Shown here: positions 25,896 through 34,479 of the stretch, one piece after another | How positions within the stretch are numbered: position 1 is the first letter of the stretch | How the letters are laid out: every line of letters begins with the position of its first letter | Assembly (NCBI RefSeq): GCF_003865035.1 | Contig: NZ_BHVZ01000001.1 | Coordinates: 620,001-684,000, forward strand | Reading direction: 5' to 3' | Source of the DNA: Anaerotignum faecicola | Lineage (GTDB): Bacteria; Bacillota; Clostridia; Lachnospirales; Anaerotignaceae | Length of the DNA: 64,000 bases | Made by a program: the position numbers and the translations under genes | Notes under the pieces: model-generated | The model's input: only the letters and a program-made list of their open reading frames with translations | The model's database searches: none | What the model was told of the DNA's origin: nothing

Positions 25896-27269
25896 ATGAC
25901 AACATTTCAAAAAGGACAACACATTTATTTCATCGGCATCGGCGGCATCAGCATGTCCGGTCTGGCAGAAATTCTGGCAGATAAGGGCTGTATCGTTTCC
26001 GGTACGGATATCAAGGAATCCCCTGTGACAAAGCACCTGCAGAATTTGGGGATTCATATCAACTTCGGACACAAGGCGGAAAACATCACGGATGATGTAG
26101 ATTTAGTGGTCTATACCGCGGCAATCCATCCTGATAACCCCGAATATCAGGCGGCGCAGGCAAAGCATATCCCCCTGATGGACAGAGCCAGACTGCTGGG
26201 CGAAATCATGGCGGAATATGAGGATTCCATTGCCGTTGCAGGCACACATGGCAAGACTACAACCACATCCATGGTTTCCGAAATCCTGCTTGCCGCAGGG
26301 ACAGACCCCACCATTACGGTTGGCGGCATCCTGCCTACCATCAGCAGTAACCTGAAAATCGGTCACTCTCCGTATTTCGTTGCCGAGGCATGCGAATATT
26401 TCGACAGCTTTTTGCAGTTCAAGCCCTTCGTCGGTGTGATTCTGAATGTGGAAAGCGACCATCTGGATTATTTCAAAAACCTTGCGAATATCCGCCGCTC
26501 CTTCCATGCCTTTGCAGAGCGTATCCCTGCGAAGGGTGCATTGGTTATCAATCAGGCGATTGAAAACGTGGCAGAGCTGACACAGGGACTGGACTGCACC
26601 GTAGAAACCTTCGGACTGGCGGACGGTGCGGACTGGCAGGCGAAAAATATCATCCATGAGCCGGACGGCAAGAATACCTTTGATGTATATTATAAAGGCG
26701 AATTATTCGGGAATTTCCATCTGAATGTACCCGGAGACCATAATATCACAAATGCGGTGGCATCCATTGCGGCGGCACATTTTGTAGGTGTCTGTCCTGC
26801 GGATTGCCAAAAGGGGCTTCTGCATTTTACGGGCACAGAACGCCGCTTCCAGAAAAAAGGCGAAAAAAACGGCGTTGTTGTCATTGATGATTATGCGCAC
26901 CACCCCACAGAAATCAAGGCGGCACTGGCGGCGGCAAAAAAGGTGCAGCACCGTACAACCTGGTGCGTATTCCAGCCGCACACCTATTCCAGAACGAAGT
27001 TCCTCTTTGATGCATTCGGCGAAGCATTCACCGATGCAGATGAAGTCATCATTGCGGATATCTATGCCGCAAGGGAATCCGATGACGGCACCATTTCCGC
27101 CGCCATGCTTGCGGACAGAATCGCGAAAACAGGCAAATCCGCAAGATATGTCGGGGATTTTGATGCCATCCGCTCCTATCTGGAGAAAAACTGCAAGGCA
27201 GGGGATTTACTTCTGACGGTCGGCGCAGGGGATGTGTTCAAAATCGGCGAAGCGTTTTTAGAAAATTAA
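25896..27269 (+). CDS. murC: UDP-N-acetylmuramate--L-alanine ligase
   Basis: 457 aa, the normal length. The UDP-binding GIGGISMSGLAEIL motif is near residue 14, the ATP loop AGTHGKTTTTSM is near 113-123, ligase residues lie in EACEYFDSFLQF, and a C-terminal domain contains DDYAHHPTEIKAAL. It adds L-Ala to UDP-MurNAc in the cytoplasm. Monocistronic, with its own promoter. Its TAA stop is the first three bases of TAAGTCGAAAAC, a motif shared with the intergenic repeat family and with several other gene ends here. Confidence 0.96.
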   Translation: MTTFQKGQHIYFIGIGGISMSGLAEILADKGCIVSGTDIKESPVTKHLQNLGIHINFGHKAENITDDVDLVVYTAAIHPDNPEYQAAQAKHIPLMDRARLLGEIMAEYEDSIAVAGTHGKTTTTSMVSEILLAAGTDPTITVGGILPTISSNLKIGHSPYFVAEACEYFDSFLQFKPFVGVILNVESDHLDYFKNLANIRRSFHAFAERIPAKGALVINQAIENVAELTQGLDCTVETFGLADGADWQAKNIIHEPDGKNTFDVYYKGELFGNFHLNVPGDHNITNAVASIAAAHFVGVCPADCQKGLLHFTGTERRFQKKGEKNGVVVIDDYAHHPTEIKAALAAAKKVQHRTTWCVFQPHTYSRTKFLFDAFGEAFTDADEVIIADIYAARESDDGTISAAMLADRIAKTGKSARYVGDFDAIRSYLEKNCKAGDLLLTVGAGDVFKIGEAFLEN

Positions 27270-27280
27270 GTCGAAAACAT

Positions 27281-27327
27281 AAAAAAGCGTTCTCTTTAGG
27301 ATATTCCATTTGAGAACGCTTTCTTTT
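27281..27327. terminator. Bidirectional terminator between murC and a small minus-strand gene
   Basis: AAAGCGTTCTC and GAGAACGCTTT form an 11-bp perfect stem with a 17-base loop. T-rich tracts follow on both strands. Confidence 0.85.
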
Positions 27328-27519
27328 TTATTCGGGGAAAATCACGGTGCTTGGTGTAGCTCCGTCATTCGTTTCTTTTGTTTCCGTTACAATGGCAGGC
27401 TGCTTTGCCGCCTCTTCTGCCGCTTTTTTCTTCTCCTGATGCCCGTTAATCAGAATGAACAGCGCCAGAAACCAGCACACAATCCCGATAAACCGCACAA
27501 TTTTCATGCCTTTTTTCAT
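27328..27519 (-). CDS. Small single-pass membrane protein, unknown
   Basis: 63 aa starting MKKGMKIVRFIGIVCWF, with one N-terminal membrane helix (about 8-25) and an Ala/Lys/Glu-rich then Thr/Pro-rich tail predicted outside. AAGGGAAG precedes the ATG. It lies 27 bases downstream of rlmH and ends at a strong terminator, so it is likely the last gene of the walJ-rlmH transcription unit. I do not recognise a family. Confidence 0.65.
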   Translation of the reverse strand: MKKGMKIVRFIGIVCWFLALFILINGHQEKKKAAEEAAKQPAIVTETKETNDGATPSTVIFPE

Positions 27520-27546
27520 TGCAATCTTCCCTTTCTCGCAATTTCT

Positions 27547-28026
27547 TTATTTATGATATGGCTCGTTGCGCTGAATCCGCTCCGAGCGGTAAATCTGCTC
27601 CAATAAAACCACGCGCATCATCTGGTGCGGAAATGTCATTCTGGAAAAGCTGAGTGCATAATCCGCGCGCCGCATCACCGCAGGGGAAAGCCCCAGAGAG
27701 CCGCCGATGATGAACACGATATGGCTCACGCCGCCAACGCTCTTTTTCGCCATAAATTCTGCCAGCTCCTCGGAGGAAAGCATCTTTCCTTCCACCGCAA
27801 GCGCCACCGCAAAGGCATCGTCCTTCACGTTTTTCAGAATCCGCTGTCCTTCCCTTTCCTTGACCTCCGCCGCCTGTGCATCGCTCATGTTTTCGGGTGC
27901 CTTTTCATCCGCCAGCTCGATAATCTCCAGCTTCATATAACGGCTCAACCGCTTGCTGTATTCCGCGATGGCATCGCGCCAGTATTTTTCCTTCAATTTG
28001 CCTACGCAAACGACCGTAACCTTCAT
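27547..28026 (-). CDS. rlmH: 23S rRNA (pseudouridine1915-N3)-methyltransferase RlmH
   Basis: 159 aa, standard length. The SPOUT-fold knot contains FIIGGSLGLSPAVMRRADYALSFSRMTFPHQ, and the C-terminal RSERIQRNEPYHK is nearly invariant in RlmH. It methylates the modified base in helix 69 of 23S rRNA using SAM. It lies 12 bases downstream of the walJ-like gene, as commonly found in Firmicutes. Confidence 0.96.
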   Translation of the reverse strand: MKVTVVCVGKLKEKYWRDAIAEYSKRLSRYMKLEIIELADEKAPENMSDAQAAEVKEREGQRILKNVKDDAFAVALAVEGKMLSSEELAEFMAKKSVGGVSHIVFIIGGSLGLSPAVMRRADYALSFSRMTFPHQMMRVVLLEQIYRSERIQRNEPYHK

Positions 28027-28038
28027 GCCAACCCTCCG

Positions 28039-28833
28039 TTACAGTTCCACCTTCACGCCATTCTGAAAACGGCTCGCCATATCCATTTTTACATGCGTGC
28101 CAACCTCAATGCGGTTGTTCCGCAGGATTTCCTCTACTGTTTCATACGCCAGATGGGGGTTATTGTTTTCCTCGCTGAGGTGCCCCAAAAAAACATATTT
28201 CATCTTTCCCGTCATCACCTCTGCCAGAAGCCTTCCTGCCGTATGGTTGGAAAGATGTCCGTTTTCGCCCAGAATCCGCTGCTTCAGCGACCATGGATAA
28301 CCGCCCTTTTTCAGCATTTCCACATCATGATTTGCCTCTAAAAGCAGCACATCACTGTCCTCTATGCTTTCCCGAATCGTATCCGTCACATGCCCGATAT
28401 CGGTTGCCAGTGTGATTTTTTTCTCGCCCGAAAAGACGTTATAGCCGACCGGCTCTGCCGCATCATGCGGAATCCGAAACGGCTTCACGCAAAGGTCATT
28501 CACCGCGCAGACCTCATCCGCATACACAATCCGCTTGTTGCTCGGCGCAATCCGCCCAAGGCCTTCCTCCATCGCCGCCCAGGTATCCGCCGTGGCAAAA
28601 ATGGGGATATCAAACCTGCGGGAAAGGATGCCTGCCCCCTTGATATGGTCAACATGCTCATGGGTGATAAACAGCGCATCGATTTTGTCGCCCGTCAGCT
28701 TCAAATTTGCAAGTCCTTCCTCGATTTTCTTGCCACTGATGCCTGCATCAATCAATATTTTCGTGTAATCCGTCCCGATATAGGTGCAGTTGCCGCTGCT
28801 GCCGCTGGCGATGGTGCAAAATTCCATCCGCAA
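28039..28833 (-). CDS. MBL-fold hydrolase, WalJ/YycJ-like
   Basis: About 262-264 aa. The metallo-beta-lactamase metal motif THEHVDHIKG is near residue 57, with a later His/Asp set (TDIGHVTD, LEANHDVEML, HLSEENNN). The CTIASGSSGNCTYI start is typical of YycJ/WalJ, a predicted nuclease encoded with WalRK in Bacilli; here no two-component genes are adjacent. Two starts are possible: TTG at 28833 with better spacing from GAGGTG, or ATG at 28827, the usual family start. Confidence 0.88.
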   Translation of the reverse strand: MRMEFCTIASGSSGNCTYIGTDYTKILIDAGISGKKIEEGLANLKLTGDKIDALFITHEHVDHIKGAGILSRRFDIPIFATADTWAAMEEGLGRIAPSNKRIVYADEVCAVNDLCVKPFRIPHDAAEPVGYNVFSGEKKITLATDIGHVTDTIRESIEDSDVLLLEANHDVEMLKKGGYPWSLKQRILGENGHLSNHTAGRLLAEVMTGKMKYVFLGHLSEENNNPHLAYETVEEILRNNRIEVGTHVKMDMASRFQNGVKVEL

Positions 28834-28873
28834 GCCGGTTCACCTCTTTTCCTTCGTGTTTTTCCATAAAATA

Positions 28874-28896
28874 AGCCTCGGAACTGCTCCGAGGCT
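28874..28896 (-). terminator. Terminator of the first murA
   Basis: AGCCTCGGA and TCCGAGGCT form a 9-bp perfect stem with a 5-base loop; TATTTTATGG follows on the minus strand. Confidence 0.75.
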
Positions 28897-28910
28897 CTCT
28901 TGTTCTCTTT

Positions 28911-30173
28911 TTACTGCTCGCCGGGGATACGGTCGATATCCGCGCCCATGGCTCTGAATTTTTCCTCGACATCCTCATAGCCTCTGTCGATATAACGCAC
29001 GCCGTCAATGATGGTTTCGCCCTCTGCCGCCAGTGCCGCCAGAATCATTGCCGCGCCTGCTCTCAGGTCTGTTGCGGAAACCTCCGCGCCGCTGAAATGC
29101 TTAATGCCGTGGATGGTTGCCACTCTGCCGTTAATTTCCACATCTGCGCCCAGCTTACGCAGCTCACCCATGTACTGATATCTGTTTTCCCAGACATTTT
29201 CCGTCAGCACACTTGTCCCGTTGCAGACCGCAAGAAGCGTTGCAATCTGAGGCTGTAAATCCGTCGGGAAGCCGGGGTAGCTCATGGTCTTTACATTTAC
29301 CGCACGCAAGGGCTCATCCGCCATCACGCGAATGGAATCCTCCCATTCCGCCACCTTCACATTCATTTCCTCCAGCTTTGCTGTCAGGGAATCCATGTGC
29401 TTGGGAATGATATTCTTCACCAGCACATCGCCGCCCGTAATCGCCGCCGCAATCATGTAGGTGCCTGCCTCAATCTGGTCGGGAATGATGGTATACTGCG
29501 CGCCCTTCAGTTCGGGAACGCCCTTAATACGAATCACATCTGTCCCTGCGCCCTTGATATTTGCCCCCATCATGTTCAGATAGTTTGCAGTATCTACCAC
29601 ATGCGGCTCCTTTGCCGCGTTTTCAATCGTTGTGGTGCCCTCCGCCATGGTTGCCGCAAGCATGACATTGATGGTCGCGCCAACGCTCACCTGATCCATG
29701 TAGATGGAAGTACCAATCAGCTTTTCGGCATAAGCCTTCACCATGCCGTCCTCCTCAATGACGGTTGCACCAAGCGCACGGAAGCCCTTCAGGTGCAGGT
29801 CAATGGGGCGTTTGCCAAAATTGCAGCCGCCGGGCATTGCCACCTCTGCCTTTTTATAGCGTGCCAAAAGCGCACCGATGAGATAATAGGATGCGCGCAT
29901 TTTCTGCACGCCCTCAAAGGTCGCCTGATAGCTGACACCCTCGTTACAGTCAATTTCCAAAGTATGTTTATCTAAAAATCTGCATTTACCGCCCATTTCC
30001 TGAATGGTATGACAGATATTTCTAACGTCCTCAATACTGGGAAGATTCTCCAGTACACTCACTCCGGTTGCCATTACCGCCGCCGGAATAACAGCCACCG
30101 CCGCGTTTTTCGCACCGCTGATGGTAACCTCTCCGGTCAATCTTTTTCGGCCCCTTACAACTAATTTATCCAT
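28911..30173 (-). CDS. murA: UDP-N-acetylglucosamine 1-carboxyvinyltransferase (first copy)
   Basis: 420 aa of the EPSP-synthase-like fold. The active-site loop is MPGGCNFGKRPIDLHLKGF with the PEP-reactive Cys near residue 115; the UDP-GlcNAc and PEP sites (SGAKNAAVAV, FPTDLQPQ) are intact. It performs the first committed step of peptidoglycan synthesis and would be fosfomycin-sensitive because the Cys is present. The frame opens further upstream. ATG at 30185 (four bases after GGAAGG) and at 30173 (MDKLVVRG, family-typical) are both possible. A second paralogue is at 37693. Confidence 0.94.
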   Translation of the reverse strand: MDKLVVRGRKRLTGEVTISGAKNAAVAVIPAAVMATGVSVLENLPSIEDVRNICHTIQEMGGKCRFLDKHTLEIDCNEGVSYQATFEGVQKMRASYYLIGALLARYKKAEVAMPGGCNFGKRPIDLHLKGFRALGATVIEEDGMVKAYAEKLIGTSIYMDQVSVGATINVMLAATMAEGTTTIENAAKEPHVVDTANYLNMMGANIKGAGTDVIRIKGVPELKGAQYTIIPDQIEAGTYMIAAAITGGDVLVKNIIPKHMDSLTAKLEEMNVKVAEWEDSIRVMADEPLRAVNVKTMSYPGFPTDLQPQIATLLAVCNGTSVLTENVWENRYQYMGELRKLGADVEINGRVATIHGIKHFSGAEVSATDLRAGAAMILAALAAEGETIIDGVRYIDRGYEDVEEKFRAMGADIDRIPGEQ

Positions 30174-30378
30174 AAAAACATTCATCCTTCCAATCAATTC
30201 CAAAGGACAATCTATATCTCTGAACAGGCGAAAAAGCCGCCGTTCCCCAAAAAGTAGTCGTTTTTCTCTATATTTCGCCCTATAACATTAGAATTATATC
30301 ACGAAAACGGTGCAGTGGAAAGTGTTTTTTTTCGAGGGCTGTATTTTTCGCCCCACTTCTTCCCGAAAGCAGAAAACA

Positions 30379-30402
30379 GCGTCCATCCTTGCGGATGAAC
30401 GC
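30379..30402 (-). terminator. Terminator of the stalk-domain protein gene
   Basis: GCGTTCATCC and GGATGGACGC pair over 10 bases with one G-T and loop GCAA; TGTTTTC follows on the minus strand. Bases 30204-30378 hold the murA upstream region and nothing else recognised. Confidence 0.7.
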
Positions 30403-30439
30403 CATTTTGATTGTTTTCAGCTAAGATTTTCGGAAAAAT

Positions 30440-32713
30440 TTATTTTACCGCCTGAATTGTTACAGTCTTTGTTGCATCGTCCCATGTGGTCACTGCGCCC
30501 AGCTCATCCGCTACAAAGCGAACGGGTACAAAGGTGCGGCCGCCGATGATAACAGGAGCAACGCCGTATTTTTCCAGAGCTTTGCCGATAGTCATTTTGA
30601 TTTCCTTGCCGTTAACAGTCAGAGTAACCTCTTTTGCGGCTTCGTTCCAAGCAACCTGACCGCCCAGTGCTTCTGTGATGACTCTGATGGGAACCAGAGT
30701 TCTGTCGTTGCGGATTACGGGTGCAACATCGTTGATGATTGCCTGATCGTCCACAATCACTGCTGTGCTGCCAATCTGCAGAAGGATTGTCTTTGTTGCT
30801 GCTGCGGGCTTGTCTGTGTTGGCTGCGCCCTCTGCCTGCTTGAAGGTTGTATCAACGGTTACGCCGCCCTTCGGCATGGTGAAGGAGTATGTGCCGTCCT
30901 TTTCTGCTTTCAGCTTAACTTCCTTGCCGTCCTTGTCCTTTGCGGTAATCTTATCCAGTGCATAGCCCTCGTCAGCCTTGGGTGTCAGAATAACCTTGTC
31001 ACCTGTTTCTGCCTTTGCCGCGCTTGCGGTTACAGCACCGTTTTTGCTGTCAGAGATGGTTGCACCGTATTTTGTAACACTGCTGCCGCCGCCACCGCCG
31101 GAGGAGGAGCTGGAAGAAGATTTCTTGAATACTGTTACGGTGCAGCTTGCCGTCAGTATGTTAGAAGGTGTATTGTCACCGTCTGTATCTGTGCCGTCAC
31201 CTGTTGCTGTATCACCTTCTGCCTGAGTTGTAGGCGCATCTGTTGTATCAGGTGTTTCTGTTTCTCCGGGTGTTGTGGGTGCTTCTGTTACACCGCCCAG
31301 TGTTGCTGTGATGGTTGCACTACCATAGTCTACACCTGTAACAACGCCATTTTCTACAGTTGCGACTGCTTCTTTATCACTTGCCCATGTTATAGGGTCT
31401 GCTACTTCGTATGTTTTGCCGTTTGCTTCTACGATGGCTTTCAGTGTGTCTGTGTAACCTCTGCGGATTCTTGTGCTTGTTTTGTCCAGAGCAATCTTGT
31501 TCGTTACAACGTATTTGTCACCTTTAACCTGAATTGCTTTATAGCCCTCTGCTACATAAGCATTGGCAGGCTTATCGGAGAAAGTGCCGCCGGAGATAGA
31601 GATTGTAGCATTAGAGTTTGTACCTTTAACAATTGCACCTTTAGCACCACTAAAGCAACCACCAGAAATATTCACAATAGCAGGCTGACTGCTGACATCA
31701 GCAATCGCATAATCCGCACCTTCAAAGATACCGCCGGTTACAGTCAATGTACCAAGGTCAATATTAACACCACAACCACAGTTATAAACACCGTAGGTTT
31801 CTTTTCCTGTACTGCTTGCATCACTTGCAGCTTTGTAGGTACCACCGTTGATTGTTGCAATATTATGATTCTGAACAGTTGCCTGATAGAAATTCTTGAA
31901 TGTACCGTTGTTAATAGTCAACTCTGCACGGTCATCATTTTTAATCGTATTCAGACCTCCCGAGAAGGTACCATTATTGATAATCAACGTAGGGTTATCC
32001 ACTCCCTTGTCGTTGTCGTATGTAGTACCATTGTAGTAACCATTCGCAACAAGGCTGGAGAATCTGCCCAACTCGTCATTCCCCTCCGCTGTCAGCACGT
32101 TTACGCCTTCGTTAATGGTCATATTACCAACATTCTTGATGGTGTAATAGGAGTTACCGCCAGAAGAACTATCACTTTTACCATTTTCTTGAGTACGGTC
32201 AAAAGTACCTCCGTTTAAAGTAACCGTCCCCTTATTATAGAGAGCTGCTTTCCCGTGAGTAATATTATCAACTGTACCTTCACCCTTAATAGTCAAGGTG
32301 CCGTTATTCATAATTGTGTGCCCAACACTGTTTGTAATCCTCTTACCATTCAGGTAGATTGTAATATTTGCCTTTTCAGGTACTACAACATCCCCTCTGA
32401 TATCAGCAGCAAGTTTAATAGTAGTTTCTGTTTCCCCTGCGGCAGTAATTGCGGCATTTAACTCATCAATAGTCTTAACACCTTCGTTTTCGGCAGGTGT
32501 ATCAGGTGCTGTTGTGCTACCGCCTTCTGTGCCGCCATTTTCACTGCCAGTTTCACCTGTACTGCCAGTTTCACCACTGCCGCTTTCGCCTGCCCCTGCA
32601 CCGCTTTCTGTACCTGTTGTGTCTGCCACATCATCTGCCAATGCTGTCACAGGTGCAGTTGCAGTTGCCATGCTCATTGCCATGAAAATCGCAAGGTATT
32701 TTTTCTTTTTCAT
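30440..32713 (-). CDS. Secreted stalk-domain protein with beta-helix and Ig-like regions
   Basis: 757 aa. The signal peptide is residues 1-26 (MKKKKYLAIFM...TALADD), followed by a Gly/Ser/Glu/Thr-rich linker to about 75. Residues 80-390 carry many 'GGTF' and 'NGTF' turns typical of right-handed beta-helices. A bacterial Ig-like group 2 domain (about 405-480) follows, then Thr/Gly-rich and SSSSSSGGGGG linkers, a beta-rich repeat (about 555-625), and two copper-amine-oxidase-N 'stalk' motifs (RNDRTLVPIRVITEALGG and IGGRTFVPVRFVADELGA) at the C-terminus. Stalk domains probably bind the cell wall. It is likely a surface adhesin-like or carbohydrate-contacting protein; the ligand is unknown. Confidence 0.85.
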   Translation of the reverse strand: MKKKKYLAIFMAMSMATATAPVTALADDVADTTGTESGAGAGESGSGETGSTGETGSENGGTEGGSTTAPDTPAENEGVKTIDELNAAITAAGETETTIKLAADIRGDVVVPEKANITIYLNGKRITNSVGHTIMNNGTLTIKGEGTVDNITHGKAALYNKGTVTLNGGTFDRTQENGKSDSSSGGNSYYTIKNVGNMTINEGVNVLTAEGNDELGRFSSLVANGYYNGTTYDNDKGVDNPTLIINNGTFSGGLNTIKNDDRAELTINNGTFKNFYQATVQNHNIATINGGTYKAASDASSTGKETYGVYNCGCGVNIDLGTLTVTGGIFEGADYAIADVSSQPAIVNISGGCFSGAKGAIVKGTNSNATISISGGTFSDKPANAYVAEGYKAIQVKGDKYVVTNKIALDKTSTRIRRGYTDTLKAIVEANGKTYEVADPITWASDKEAVATVENGVVTGVDYGSATITATLGGVTEAPTTPGETETPDTTDAPTTQAEGDTATGDGTDTDGDNTPSNILTASCTVTVFKKSSSSSSSGGGGGSSVTKYGATISDSKNGAVTASAAKAETGDKVILTPKADEGYALDKITAKDKDGKEVKLKAEKDGTYSFTMPKGGVTVDTTFKQAEGAANTDKPAAATKTILLQIGSTAVIVDDQAIINDVAPVIRNDRTLVPIRVITEALGGQVAWNEAAKEVTLTVNGKEIKMTIGKALEKYGVAPVIIGGRTFVPVRFVADELGAVTTWDDATKTVTIQAVK

Positions 32714-32876
32714 TTTTCCTTCAACCTTTCTTTATTTTTCCGTTCCTTTGAAAACCCTTTTTTTCTATTTCAAACAGCCTTCTTTCTCGCTGCATCTCCC
32801 CCCTTCGCCTCTCCGCTTCTTATATTCGCACATCCTCCTTTGAGAAAAATGTGAAAGATGCCTTCCTTCCGTTGCT

Positions 32877-33470
32877 TCAATCGGGCTTTTCCTCCCGCAG
32901 GCACCGCTTCTGCCGGCTCAGCGTCTCCGGCGACATATCTAAAAACGAAGCTAAAAAACGGTCGCTGACCACATCCTCCAGCCCCTCATATTCCTTCAAA
33001 AAGAAAAGATACCGCTCCTTCGCCGCCATCTGATACCGCGCACTTTTGAGCGCCCATTGCTTGTGGTACGCCTGCATCAGCCATTCAAAAAGGATTGTTT
33101 GAAATTCCGGATAGGTTCTAAACAGCGTGATTACATCCATATTGGCAATCACAAAAACATCTACATTCGACATCGCGACCACAGAGGTCAGCGCTTTTCT
33201 CTGCCGGTTCGTAAACGGCGTAATCATCTCGCCGGATACAAAAGAAAAATCATCCGAAATCTGCTTTCCGCCCGTCGTATAAAGAAATGCGCCCGTCACG
33301 CCTTCCATCAGGAAGCAGCAGGTATCCACCGGTTCTCCCTGATTGTACAGTGCCCGCCCCTTCGGGTAGTGCCTGGTGCTGGAAATACCAATAACTTTTT
33401 CGATTACATCTTTATTATGGATGTCCAGAACATCCACCAGAAACCGTCTCATCCTGTCTTTCATACACAT
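32877..33470 (-). CDS. Crp/Fnr-family transcriptional regulator
   Basis: About 197 aa. A cNMP-binding-type beta-roll (about 25-120) and a C-terminal winged helix with recognition helix SPETLSRQKRCL near 175-187. The E-x-x-S-R pattern is that of Fnr-type proteins, which contact TTGA half-sites. No N-terminal cysteine cluster for an Fe-S sensor is seen. The start is uncertain: ATG at 33470 after GGGGAT, or TTG at 33509 after AAGGAAG. A perfect Fnr-type palindrome lies about 90-130 bases upstream, suggesting autoregulation or control of the divergent XRE gene. Confidence 0.87.
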   Translation of the reverse strand: MCMKDRMRRFLVDVLDIHNKDVIEKVIGISSTRHYPKGRALYNQGEPVDTCCFLMEGVTGAFLYTTGGKQISDDFSFVSGEMITPFTNRQRKALTSVVAMSNVDVFVIANMDVITLFRTYPEFQTILFEWLMQAYHKQWALKSARYQMAAKERYLFFLKEYEGLEDVVSDRFLASFLDMSPETLSRQKRCLREEKPD

Positions 33471-33597
33471 ACGATATCCCCAAACCTCTAAGCCTTGTCT
33501 TTCTGCCAATACATCTTCTTCCTTGTTTTATAAGGTTCATCATGCTTCATGAGTTTTTGCTGTTTCCTACAACATAACATAAAAATCAAACCCTTTC

Positions 33598-33613
33598 ATT
33601 GACCTATGTCAAT
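33598..33613. promoter_or_regulatory. Fnr/HcpR-type operator palindrome
   Basis: ATTGAC-CTAT-GTCAAT is a perfect 6-4-6 inverted repeat in the 335-base gap between the divergent Crp/Fnr and XRE genes. TTGAC-N4-GTCAA matches the general half-site spacing of Fnr/HcpR-type regulators. The remaining gap is AT-rich, with no further gene seen. Confidence 0.6.
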
Positions 33614-33805
33614 ATCCTAGCATTTTTAAGAGCAATTTTCAAATATTTTCAAGAAAAATGAAAATTTTTTGATACATTTGTTTTCTTCTTCTATTTTCTA
33701 TCTGTTTATTAGGTACAAACCGATATCTAGTCAAAAATAACTGATTATATAGAATATTTCAAGTTTTTTATTAGATATAATATGACACATGGAGGTGATA
33801 CAAGC

Positions 33806-34126
33806 ATGTGTAAAGAGGCATTTTCCAAAAGATTGGTACAGCTGCGTATGGCAAAGGGCGTTTCCGCAAGGGATATGAGTCTTTCCCTCGGGCAGAACCC
33901 CGGCTACATCAACAGCATTGAAAACAATAAGACCTTCCCTTCCATGTCCAATTTTTTTGAAATCTGTGACTATCTGAACATCACCCCAATGGAATTTTTC
34001 GATCTGGAGTCAGAGCATCCCGAAAAAATCCACACCCTCACAGAGCAGCTCAAGCGCCTTGATGCTGCCCAGCTTGATAGTATCCTTCGTATTGTAAATG
34101 GGCTGGTCTCCAATCATCCCTATTGA
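33806..34126 (+). CDS. XRE-family helix-turn-helix regulator
   Basis: 106 aa. An N-terminal HTH_3 domain (about 6-65: LVQLRMAKGVSARDMSLSLGQNPGYINSIENNKTFPSM) is followed by a short helical tail. GGAGGTGAT lies before the ATG at 33806; the frame is open 24 bases upstream but the chosen start has ideal spacing. It probably binds DNA as a dimer; the target is unknown. Divergent from the Crp/Fnr regulator. Its downstream region contains repeat copy 2. Confidence 0.85.
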   Translation: MCKEAFSKRLVQLRMAKGVSARDMSLSLGQNPGYINSIENNKTFPSMSNFFEICDYLNITPMEFFDLESEHPEKIHTLTEQLKRLDAAQLDSILRIVNGLVSNHPY

Positions 34127-34184
34127 TTTTCTTTTTTCCGATTCCTAAATCTGTAAAAACCCGTCTGTCACAGGGCATAAAAAA

Positions 34185-34208
34185 AGATACAAGATTTTCT
34201 CTTGTATC
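34185..34208. terminator. Terminator hairpin, left flank of repeat copy 2
   Basis: AGATACAAG and CTTGTATC(T) around an A/T-rich 7-base loop. The same 24 bases occur again at 34421-34444, directly flanking the repeat element. A third copy at 34633 terminates tRNA-fMet. The 25 bases before it (CCGTCTGTCACAGGGCATAA) also precede the third copy with few changes. Confidence 0.8.
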
Positions 34209-34209
34209 T

Positions 34210-34420
34210 CAGACTGTAGACAAAGTAATTTTGAGGCAGCGGAAGGGCTTGGGAAACAAATCCGTTTCCCAAATGGAATCCGCAGTCGGAATTCACTTCC
34301 GGCGAGGAAAACAGCGAGTTTCGAGGCTTTTAAGCTGATGGAACTCGTCTGTTTATTCTTCTGTCTTAGCAAGTCGAAATCCTGATTTCGACTTAGGGTG
34401 TCGACTTTGTCGACACCCTA
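34210..34420 (+). repeat. Structured intergenic repeat, copy 2 (intact, terminator-flanked)
   Basis: 211 bases from CAGACTGTAGACAAAGT to CTTTGTCGACACCCTA. The ends are imperfect inverted repeats (13 of 17 bases). In order: arm GGGAAAC/GTTTCCC; stem GTCGGAA/TTCCGGC; long stem AAACAG-CGAGTT / AACTCG-T-CTGTTT (34309-34354); hairpin AAGTCGAAATC/GATTTCGACTT; hairpin GGGTGTCGAC/GTCGACACCC. Only five transitions separate it from copy 5. It is flanked by direct duplications of a terminator hairpin, as expected if insertion duplicated the target. It codes for no convincing protein. Confidence 0.9.
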
Positions 34421-34444
34421 AGATACAAGATTTTCTCTTGTATC
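34421..34444 (-). terminator. Terminator hairpin, right flank of repeat copy 2
   Basis: A 24-base exact duplicate of 34185-34208. To its right it shares about 36 bases with the region next to tRNA-fMet, including the tRNA 3' end, so this side is the original junction with a former tRNA copy. Confidence 0.8.
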
Positions 34445-34455
34445 CCTTTTTCGCT

Positions 34456-34479
34456 TGCGGAGACAGGATTTGAACCTGC
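34456..34479 (-). pseudogene. tRNA-fMet 3'-end fragment
   Basis: 24 bases identical to the 3' end of the functional tRNA-fMet (acceptor 3' strand and T arm), with the same terminator hairpin beside it, but no intact anticodon or D arm beyond. The next roughly 150 bases (34481-34632) are not recognised. This looks like an att-like or recombination-derived duplication of a tRNA end. Confidence 0.7.

Noticed and set aside
34210..34420. Short reading frames of about 45-75 codons inside repeat copies 1, 2, 3 and 5, giving similar peptides (for example KQIRFPNGIRSRNS and MELVCLFFC)
   Set aside because: They lack ribosome sites and are broken in copy 4. The differences between copies 2 and 5 are mostly amino-acid changing, and changes in older copies follow stem pairing and not codons. 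The peptide similarity is a by-product of conserved DNA.
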